Positions 1 through 7,183 of a DNA stretch of 15,015 nucleotides are shown here, piece after piece. Source of the stretch: Pigoraptor vietnamica (lineage: Eukaryota > Opisthokonta > Filasterea). The position numbers and the translations under genes are program-made. The DNA is taken from assembly GCA_943704525.1 (NCBI GenBank), contig CALSCQ010001954.1, forward strand, positions 1 to 15,015, in the 5' to 3' direction. Numbering within the stretch: the first letter of the stretch is position 1; each line of letters begins with the position of its first letter. Under the pieces are notes generated by a model, which was given only the letters and a program-made list of their open reading frames with translations, did no database searches and was not told where the DNA came from.

Positions 1-169
1 GGGGGGGGTAATTTACGCCGCGCGCACACGCGGCCATGCGAAAGGTCCCCGCCACATGCACAAACTTAGCGTCACCCACATAAAGCGCCGCAAGCCCCGC
101 GCGGTTTGTGTCAAACACGTTATAATAGAATTTCACAAACTCCGTCCCGATATTAATGGCGTGGTCCAT
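1..169 (-). CDS. NTF2-domain protein (NTF2 or NXT/p15 type), N-terminal exon, partial
   Basis: Reading leftwards from the ATG at 169, the frame stays open to the window edge. It encodes a start with the NTF2-fold signature: FVKFYYNVFDTNR followed by AGLAALY, which matches the first helix pair of NTF2 (a YY, then FD, then R, then LxxLY). Family knowledge: NTF2 carries RanGDP into the nucleus, and NXT/p15 partners the mRNA exporter NXF1. The next residues (YVGDAKFVHVAG) could suit NXT slightly better, so I do not choose between them. An in-frame TAG lies just upstream of the ATG, which supports this start. The exon may end at a GTGGGT donor just after LAALY (intron from 79) or at GTAAAT (intron from 16); the rest lies outside the window. 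No ortholog name is claimed. Confidence 0.72.
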   Translation of the reverse strand, partial: MDHAINIGTEFVKFYYNVFDTNRAGLAALYVGDAKFVHVAGTFRMAACARGVNYPP

Positions 170-655
170 TTCCAACGGCTAATCTGCGAGTGGGCTTAAC
201 TCCGTGAGAAAAGGCACGGGCACATTCACTGAGGCAAGTCGTTGTCAAGAGCACGCGAACACGAGCGCGCACGTGTGCGTTGAGAGGGGGAGAGAGGCGA
301 ACACGGACGACCACGCGCACTGAAGGAATTTGAAATACAGCGCACGTACTGAAACAGAAAGGGGAACCGCGCATGCACATTCCACACACCACACACCACA
401 CACACCACACACCACGCGCGCGCTCTCGCAGCGTCACAAACGAAGGACTTGAGGAGAGAGAGGAGAAGAGCGAACAAAGGGCAGTTGAGTCGTTCCACTT
501 TTTTTTTGCATCGCTTCACGTCGGCATGTGGAATCCCGCCCAGCGAAACATTTCTATGTATAGCACAGGCAATACTAAAAATAGGCACATCACTCCCAGC
601 CATGAGAACAAGCTAAGATCTTATGGCTCCCGTGTATTTCCACCGGCGCTCTCGC
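170..655. other. spacer between the biotin ligase 3' end and the NTF2-like start
   Basis: Both flanking genes are on the minus strand, so this 486-bp stretch should hold the 3' UTR and poly(A) site of the biotin ligase and the promoter of the NTF2-like gene. It contains a CA-rich simple repeat near 382-415, a T8 run near 500 and an acceptor-like pyrimidine/CAG at about 203-205, which might close a 5' UTR intron of the NTF2-like gene. I see no coding domain on either strand. Confidence 0.6.
382..415. repeat. CA-rich microsatellite
   Basis: Imperfect run of CACAC and CCACACA units. Simple-sequence DNA in a spacer; it produces low-complexity Thr/His open frames on one strand that should not be taken as genes. 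Confidence 0.8.
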
Positions 656-1256
656 TCATCGCGCCTTCGCAGAAATGAGCCCGCGTGTGAGGTCGAAGCT
701 GTTGTAGTCCGGCTGCAGTTCTTCGACTGCGCGCGTGGCATCGCACACGGCAAGCAGCGCACCCGTGCGGCTGAGCCCCTGGATGCGAAAGTGGCCCTTT
801 CCCGCCACCTCGACGACCTGCCCACTGTGCAAGACAACAAGAAAGCTGCGTGAGTGGCACACAAGAGGACATCGTACGGTCACGTGCCACTCGCATACAC
901 AACAACCAACTGAACGGCCATTGCAGAGAGGGGACGAACATCCCACACACGCGGAAATGTGGACACGAAAGAAACCCACGTGTGGAGCCAGCGCGTCGTG
1001 TAACGCGCCATGAACGGCGCAAATCCCTCCGAGGCAAACGTCGCGAAGTACTCGCCGAATCGCGACATGATGGCGGCAAGGGCGCGCTCACGTGACAGCA
1101 CGCGGATGCGGCGCGCGCGGAGGGCGCGGTTGACGCAGACGGTGGGCTCGTCGTTCGACACGTTGATGCCGCAGCCTGTAACAGGTCACGTGCATTGTGA
1201 GTTGCCGCTTGGACAAAGAGCGTGCGAAGGACAGGAAAAGAGGGAGGCGGGAGAGA

Positions 1257-1315
<59 letters not shown>

Positions 1316-3636
1316 GGAGGCATCGACACACCAATGACAATTTGGAACTCTCCGTCGGCGTAGCTCGAGTTGACGAGGATGCCGCCGACCTTGCAGTGGG
1401 ACCCATCGTCAGACGCGCGCAAATAGACGTCGTTGGGCCATTTGAGGCGCAGCCCAATGTCCTGCGGCAAACCAACGCATGTGGGTCGGTTACAAGGGAG
1501 GGCAGCAGACTTCGCGAACGGAGCAGACTTCGGCACAGCCGGCCATTTGCACCAATCTGAAAGACTGAGGCATGACGATTCACAGCAACAACGACAGCAA
1601 CGGACGCAACGCACCTCCACCCCTGCCTCCGCGGTGAGGGCATCCACAACGGCCAGGCCGACGAGGTACTGGATAAACACAATGTCGTCGTGCCGCGGCA
1701 TTCGCACCACGAGGCTGAACATCAGGCACCCTTCGGGCGATATCCACTTGTTACCCCCGCGACCTGTTGTGGGAATGTGGGCCGTCAGATGTCATGCATG
1801 CATCACACGTCGCATTGCGGGCTTGGCCCACTGCGACGCGTGTGCGAAGAGCATACGGGTGATGAGATCGCAGTTGCAGTCCTCGTGTGTGCGACATTGC
1901 GGCAGAACAGCAACGCAAACTTGCCTCGCCCCTTGACCTGGCGATTGGCCACAAACACCGTCCCCTGCGGCAGCGCACGGCTGAAGCGGTAGTTGCTGCG
2001 CGCGGATGTTCGCAGGTGAGAGGGGAACAAGGAGAGCGAATATAAAATTGCAATGCACCGGACCACAAATCTCGTAAAACACGCCAATTGCGCGCGTCAG
2101 AGGACGGACGAACAAGTGTGCAAAATAGCCCACTCACCTCTCGAGAATGTCCTGCGTGCTCGTGACCACCTCCCCATACAGCAGCGTCTTGCCAAGCGCG
2201 CGCGGTTCGAGCATCGAAAAATACGCGCCAAAGTCAAACGTCCGCTGGAATGTCTCTGCCGCTCGCACAACGTCCCCTCCTGTGCCGCTGGCGCTCGACG
2301 CATGCGCTGGCGTGGACGAAAACCACCAAGGTGCTGGGGACGCGCTTGCACCGAAACTGCCGACGTCAACCGACGGCGAAGGCGTCCATGCCGTCGGGAT
2401 AATGGCAACGGACTCTTCGGTCGCAGGGCTCCGCGCGTCTCCCTCGCTCGCCACCGTGCGCACACGCGGACGTCCGGACGCATCCTCCGGGACGGCCGCC
2501 AGCACACTCGTCACGGAGACAAGCATCTCGGGATTCGAACACGCGACCTGCAGATGCGTGAGCGCAATGTCACCGGCACTGGCGGTCGCTGCGGGTGCGT
2601 TCCACGGTCCGTTCTCAGCGGGTGAGAGGCCCATCCGCGCAAGCAGCGCATGCACAAACATGCGCCGCGCCGCGTCCGTCGCCTGAAGTTCCGGTATGAC
2701 GCGCGCGAGGCAGTCGTCGCCCGCGTCCAGCAGCGACGGACTGTACTCCACGTGCACACCGCTCAGCACCGCCACGCCACTCCCCACGCGACACTCCACT
2801 GCCGCAATGCGACCGTCGGGAGCGTCGGTGGCATCTCCGCGCGCCCCTACCCCAGCGGACGCGTACCGCGCAACAACAGACCACCCCTCCCCTTCGGCGG
2901 CGTCGCTGTCCGGTACAAAATGGCAGCCGCCGTTAAAGTACGCCGAAAACACGCGCGGTCCCGACGAGATTCCCTGCGCATCGATGACACTGACAGCGCG
3001 CGTGCCTCTCTCGGTCCCGTATGCAAACCCCGGGTACGAAGGACCCTCCGCAGAACCGGGGAAGAAGGCGAGAGGGCGATCACCGGCGACGGCAAGCGAC
3101 GCATCGCCGCGTGCAAAGTCGATGTGACGGCAGCCAAAGTATGCGCCCGCGCACAGTCCCAGATAGCGACCGCCGTTCCGCACATACTCTCTGATGCGCG
3201 CACTCCCACTTTCACCCTGCGACACACCCGCTGCGTTCGCCCCGCACAGGTCCCGACAGTAAGGCACGTCGCGACCGCCAGGCACCACCACAAGGGCCGT
3301 CGACTCCTCCCATGGCTCGGCAGAGAAGGCGCGTGGGTCGCTCACTCGGCGTATATCGTACTTGTGCCCGATGAACGACGCAAGGCAGTCGACCGTCTGC
3401 GCGACCGCAGCCTCGCTCGTGCCATCGCCCGTATACACCAGCACGTTCACTCGGGGTGCAGGCGCCGCGAGTCCGCTCATGGCGGCTGCGTGTGCGGAGT
3501 GTATGGGCGCACGAGTGCCCAACAGCGCAGACACAACGCGCTCACACCAAGCGCCGCCGAGAGTCCTCTGGCAATGGACACGGCGCGGGAGGGAGCGTCG
3601 AGGGAGAAGGGAGGCGCAGCTGACGACACGGCGCAT
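656..3636 (-). CDS. Biotin-protein ligase (holocarboxylase synthetase), six exons
   Basis: Attaches biotin, via biotinyl-AMP, to a lysine of biotin-dependent carboxylases. Exons on the minus strand: 3636-2138, 1995-1925, 1763-1615, 1461-1332, 1175-980 and 824-656. Phases match at every junction and give 737 aa, close to yeast Bpl1 and human HLCS. Residues 64 to about 300 form the BPL_N amidotransferase-like domain: NVLVYTGDG at 64, VVPGGRD at 117, and GLCAGAYFG at 160 with a cysteine at the nucleophile elbow. The catalytic domain begins near TSTQDIL, then has GRGRGG at 522-527, KWPND at 580-584, GGILV near 600 and GINV near 619. A small C-terminal BPL_C domain follows (WLHTGQVVEV). Residues 1-52 are rich in Arg, Ser and Ala with no acidic residues except one Glu, like a mitochondrial presequence; Met53 would give a cytosolic form. 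Intron 2 has a GC donor. Family assignment is firm. Confidence 0.95.
1251..1315. repeat. (GA)n microsatellite in biotin ligase intron 4
   Basis: About 65 bp of almost pure GA with one CA interruption. In the transcript (minus strand) it reads as a long TC pyrimidine tract inside the 156-nt intron, about 75 nt before its acceptor. Length polymorphism is likely. Confidence 0.9.
1764..1924 (-). other. GC-AG intron of the biotin ligase gene
   Basis: On the minus strand the exon ends at 1925 and the intron begins with GCAAGT, not GT. This is the consensus for the minor GC-AG class spliced by the U2 machinery. It ends in ACAG, and the next exon starts at 1763. Splicing here restores KGRGRGGNKW, the biotinyl-AMP loop, so the junction is fixed by the protein family rather than chosen by eye. 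No GT donor nearby gives that motif. Confidence 0.85.
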
Positions 3637-3707
3637 TAAAACGCGGTACGGCAGTCGCACTGGAGGCGCCGCAGAGGGCGAGGAGGGAGCAACCTGCGGG
3701 TCACATT

Positions 3708-3735
3708 ACACTTTGGAAAAGTGTTGATGACGTCA
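3708..3735 (-). promoter_or_regulatory. palindromic promoter block upstream of biotin ligase: 7-bp hairpin plus TGACGTCA
   Basis: ACACTTT, GGA, AAAGTGT at 3708-3724 is a perfect 7-bp inverted repeat with a 3-nt loop. Four bases on, TGACGTCA at 3728-3735 is the exact CRE/ATF-type bZIP palindrome. It lies about 92 bp upstream of the first ATG. Binding is inferred from the motif only. Confidence 0.45.
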
Positions 3736-3979
3736 CGTATCATGACTGTGGTGTACAGCCGACTGCATGCGTCCGTATCTGCCTGTCCTCGCGTTCTTCG
3801 GCCGGTGCATCGGCGTATAGAGAACAGCGATAACACACAGAAGAAGCTGATAATGAGCGGGTGTGAGGCCGTCTTGTTTCTTTTGCCTGCCATCGCCTCT
3901 GATGAAAGTGGTCGTCTCTTCGACCTCAAAAAGCATGTACTTCGCCGCGTCCCGACGTCGTCGCTGTTTGCGCGCATTT

Positions 3980-4075
3980 ACTGGCTGGTGATAGTCGACC
4001 GGTGCTCGCCAGTGAAATAGAATGCGCAGTTACTCAGACTGGCTGGTGATAGTGCGGTGCTCGCCAGTGAAATAG
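3980..4075. repeat. tandem pair of short units with inverted ends
   Basis: Two copies (3980-4020 and 4038-4075), 58 bp apart. Each starts with ACTGGCTGGTGATAGT and ends with GGTGCTCGCCAGTGAAATAG; they differ by a 3-bp indel in the middle. Within each, ACTGGC and GCCAGT are 6-bp inverted arms. Origin unknown; no coding capacity. Confidence 0.85.
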
Positions 4076-4193
4076 AGAGAGACTAATTAGAAAAGTTGCT
4101 TTTGGTTCACAAGTAAGTTTGAACTCGTCTCCTAACGGCGAAACGTACGTTCCGACGCACCAGTTCCGTAGAACCACGCCATCATTTAAAGGA

Positions 4194-4213
4194 GGGGGGG
4201 GGGGGGGGGGGGG
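4194..4213. repeat. G20 homopolymer tract
   Basis: Twenty consecutive G on the plus strand (a C tract in the RBM39-like transcript if the 3' UTR reaches it), 50 bp beyond that stop codon. Could form G-quadruplex structures; the exact length is likely to vary or be mis-sequenced. Confidence 0.9.
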
Positions 4214-4262
4214 AAAGAGAGCCAACGTTTTCGCCACGAGTGACATGTATTCACGCGAGGTC

Positions 4263-6775
4263 TCACTCATCCGCCACGAGCGGCACCGACATCGAGGCGG
4301 CGTCGGGGAACTTGGTGAGGTACGCGCTCTCCTGCAAGAAATCGGCCATCACTGTGCGACCTGCGAACGTGCGGCCGTGGAGCGCACGCTGCGCCCCTTG
4401 CGCGCCAGAGGCATCGTGGAACTTGAGATATACAAAGCCCTGCAAGCGAACACGCGTTCGCCGTTAATGAAAACTGTGACGCAACCCACAATAACACAAC
4501 GAAATGGCCACAGCGTCAATCAAGCAAAGACTTGTGTGTATGCGTGAGCAGACGATGGGCACTTGACAGAGCGACGATGGAGTACGATGGGGTCATAGGA
4601 CACCGAGGCTCACCTGCGAATGGGCGTCCACGTGAATGTGGTAGACCTCCCCAAACTTGGTGCATTCGTCGAGCACGTCGTCACGAATGTTAAGCTGCCA
4701 GTCGGGCTCCGTTTCCCTACGAAAATCAATCGTCGCGTCAGACGACAAAATATACAACATTCCTCAGAGGCGCGTTATGCAAGTGTTTCGAAGTGCGATT
4801 TGTGAAGAGGATGTGCGTACACGCGCGCGCGTGTGTGTGTTCGTGCGCGCCAGAAGGGAGAACGAGGGCATGCAGCCATACTCACTGGGAGGGATCGAAC
4901 ATGTTCTTCAGCAGCAGATACTGCGACGGCTGCACGGGGACGATGGGACCGCCGGCGACAGCACCCTGCACAGCCAGCGGCGCCGACGTGGGCGGAAGTA
5001 GCATCGAGTGCTGCTGCAGCTGTGCGAGCCCAGCCGCAAGGCCGACGGGCGCGCCCGGAGCCACCGGGAGTCCGGGAACGGGCAGGGGGACGGACGCGGC
5101 GGCGAGGGCCGGGTTGCTGAGCTCGTGCGCCAGCTGCACCTTGATGCTGCGGCCTGCAATGTTGAACCCGTCAAGAGACTCGATCGCACGCCGCGCACAG
5201 TCCGGAAGGCGGAATTGCACGTGCCCAAAGCCCTTGAACTGGCCGTGCTCGTCCTTCGCAAGCGACACGGAGACGACCTCGCCAAAGGGCTCAAAGAGCG
5301 ACTTGATGTCGCGCTCGGTCAAAGTAAAGTGGAGAGAGCCGACGTATATGCGCGCCTGCGCAAGCTGCGCCGCCGCCGACGCCGTCACTGTCTCCGTCAT
5401 GGGACGGTTGCGCTCTGCGCGCGACTCTTGCACAATGACGGGGGCGTTATTCAGCCGCTGTCCGGTCATCGCGATGGCCTTTGGGACCGATTCGAGGTCG
5501 AAAAATTCGACGTACGCGACGCCCTTTGAGCGACGCGCGCCGCGGTCGGCGGGAAAGGTCACCTTGCGCACCTGTGAGACATTAATGAGAAGGGAAAAAA
5601 TGAGCGACGGACGAAAGTAGGTAGCACTAGTTATCGAGCGCACGCGATGGCGAGAGGAAGTCAATTCATGATGGCGAGAACAATGACGTGTCGCAACAAC
5701 GAGAGACAACACACAGCACCCGGCCGCGAGCGGGTGCGGTGCAGTGACGCCGAGGACCGCATTATTGAGTGCTTCCTGCCGACCGCAAAGGCCGTCAGAC
5801 GCGGCAACCGCGTGCGGGGACGCGTGCGAACACGATACAACAACAACAGCCAGAGACGCTCGTGAGGCGCATGTTGCCTATATACAGTACATCGCGTGGC
5901 CGCACCTTTCCAATCGGCAGGAAGAATTGCTCAAGGTCCGACTCCTTCACGTTTCCGGGCAGCTGCAGCACAAAGACAGTGCGAATGGCGCGCTGCTCCT
6001 GATCCGTCACGGCGCCCGGCGGCAGCAGCTCCGGCGGCGGACTCTTGTTCTCGCGCTTCTGCCCACGCCCGCCATCCCCGCGGAATCCGCCGCGGTCACC
6101 GCCGCCGCGATTAAACTCGCGACTGTCGCGGTCACGCGAATCGCGGTGACGGTCACGATCACGATCCCTCTCCCTCTCCCTATCTCTATCGCGATCGCGG
6201 CGGTCGTCCCGGCGCGAGGAGTGGCGATCACGGTCACGCGAGCGGCTGCGCGACCGCCTGTCCCTCGAGCGGCTCCTGCTGCGTCGGCGGCGGTGGTCGC
6301 GATCCCTGTCGCGGTCGCTGCGTCCCCTGTCCCGAGAACGCGAACGGTCGCGACCGTCCTTTTCGTCCTTCACGCCATTTTTCGCATGGCCATCCGCACT
6401 GAAGAAGTGCGATCGTGTCAGCGACGTCTCTCGGAATCCACATGACAGACGCACCGATAATGAGACGCACGCACAGTGCACACGGATCCACTTGAAGCAA
6501 GTACTGATGCGTCGCACATGCACAACACACACAGATCCACTTGAAGCAAGCGCCGATAATGCGACACACACGCACAACAACACACAGAATTTCATGAAAC
6601 ACCAGCGTTGTTAATGCGACACGCATAACAACACACGGAGCACCCAAGAAACAAGCACTGTTAATGGGCGCAAACGCACAACACACACGCAAACCCGCAC
6701 ACGCACACACCTGGACTCCGGGCGCGCCTCGTTGAAAGGCGCCTCGAGCAGGGCTTCCACGTCGAGGTCGGCCAT
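4263..6775 (-). CDS. RBM39: RBM39/CAPER-type splicing factor (RS region, RRM1, RRM2, UHM), five exons
   Basis: Nuclear splicing factor related to U2AF65; in the family it acts in 3' splice-site recognition, and the UHM binds tryptophan-containing ligand motifs such as those of SF3B1. Exons: 6775-6711, 6398-5906, 5571-4886, 4716-4614 and 4439-4263. Phases match throughout, giving 507 aa (human RBM39 has 530). After a short acidic start (MADLDVEALLEAP), residues about 36-120 are RS/RD/RE-rich, then an RGG-like stretch. RRM1 spans about 161-237 (VFVLQLP, then SKGVAYVEF); RRM2 about 259-334 (RIYVGSL, then KGFGHVQF). An Ala/Pro/Gly-rich linker leads to the C-terminal UHM (about 404-495) starting YLLLKNMFDP. 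It has the R-x-F signature as GRTFAG. Domain order and signature sequences match RBM39/Rsd1 better than U2AF65. The start is the first ATG of exon 1; an earlier exon is not needed. Confidence 0.94.
6436..6690. repeat. five degenerate ~50-bp tandem units in RBM39-like intron 1
   Basis: Units begin near 6436, 6486, 6535, 6589 and 6639. The shared pattern is ATCCACTTGAAGCAAG, then (C)GATAATGCGAC, then an ACACAC-rich tail. Neighbouring copies 2 and 3 are the most alike; copies 4 and 5 are diverged. They fill most of the 312-nt intron 6710-6399, up to about 20 bp from its donor. Confidence 0.8.
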
Positions 6776-7183
6776 GTTGCCACACACAGGCAGCAACTAA
6801 AAACCCCACGCCACGAACAGACCACCCAAAGAGAATGAATAAAAAAAGACGCACTGTCCGACGCAGGCAGAGCAAGATGCGACTGACAATGGAAGCGTAG
6901 GTGTAAGAGGCCAAAAGAAAATCGTGCGAGTCGAATGGATGTGCCGTTTCGTCTTGTGAGCGGCGAACAGCTGAGAACTCGGACCGCGCATTTGATTTGG
7001 AAATGTGGGAAAATCCAACCCCTTTTCAAATCAACCACGTCAGCACGTGCGTACTCCGATATAACCGAGCTTTCGGATAAAAGTAACATATGTTACACAA
7101 AACATTGACAGGAACTTTATTGCCCTCCTGCGCCCTTCGGCTTTTCGCCCGTCCCTCACACTATTTTTCCGCTCATAAGCGCA
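6776..7183. promoter_or_regulatory. divergent promoter region, RBM39-like (minus) and F-box gene (plus)
   Basis: 408 bp between two divergent starts, richer in A/T than its surroundings. It contains an 8-bp inverted repeat (TTGATTTG at 6992-6999, CAAATCAA at 7027-7034), an ACGTCA half-site next to CACGTG at 7037-7049, and an AT-rich GGATAAAAG at 7075-7083, about 100 bp upstream of the F-box ATG, which might serve as a TATA-like element. All functional labels are inference. Confidence 0.45.

Larger units (their letters stand above)
3637..4262. other. spacer: biotin ligase promoter and RBM39-like 3' flank
   Basis: 626 bp between two tandem minus-strand genes. From left to right it holds a perfect small inverted repeat and a CRE-like palindrome near the biotin ligase start, a neutral stretch (about 3740-3975) with no recognisable domain, a tandem pair of short units with inverted ends (3980-4075), and a 20-base G tract (4194-4213). 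Open frames of about 100 codons exist on both strands but resemble no family. Confidence 0.6.

Noticed and set aside
621-1682. 353-codon minus-strand open frame across the biotin ligase exons 3-6
   Set aside because: It translates introns and the TC microsatellite as a Ser/Leu run and is out of phase with the catalytic domain exons.
2528-2550. GGATTCGAACACGCGACC, which resembles the reverse complement of a tRNA T-arm
   Set aside because: It lies inside the well-supported first exon of the biotin ligase, and no acceptor, D or anticodon arm can be drawn around it.
2650-3639. Long plus-strand open frame opposite biotin ligase exon 1
   Set aside because: Shadow of GC-rich coding DNA; no domain, and the opposite strand has a conserved BPL_N domain.
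3636-3977. 113-codon minus-strand open frame whose TAA overlaps the biotin ligase ATG (TAATG)
   Set aside because: Its composition and sequence match no family, and overlapping stop-start coupling is not expected in a spliced eukaryotic gene. Most likely chance, at best an upstream open frame.
3721-4020. 99-codon plus-strand open frame in the spacer
   Set aside because: It ends in the duplicated repeat unit and shows no recognisable domain or splice context.
6436-6690. CRISPR array for the ~50-bp repeats
   Set aside because: Units are degenerate, directly abutting with no unique spacers, and lie in a eukaryotic intron.
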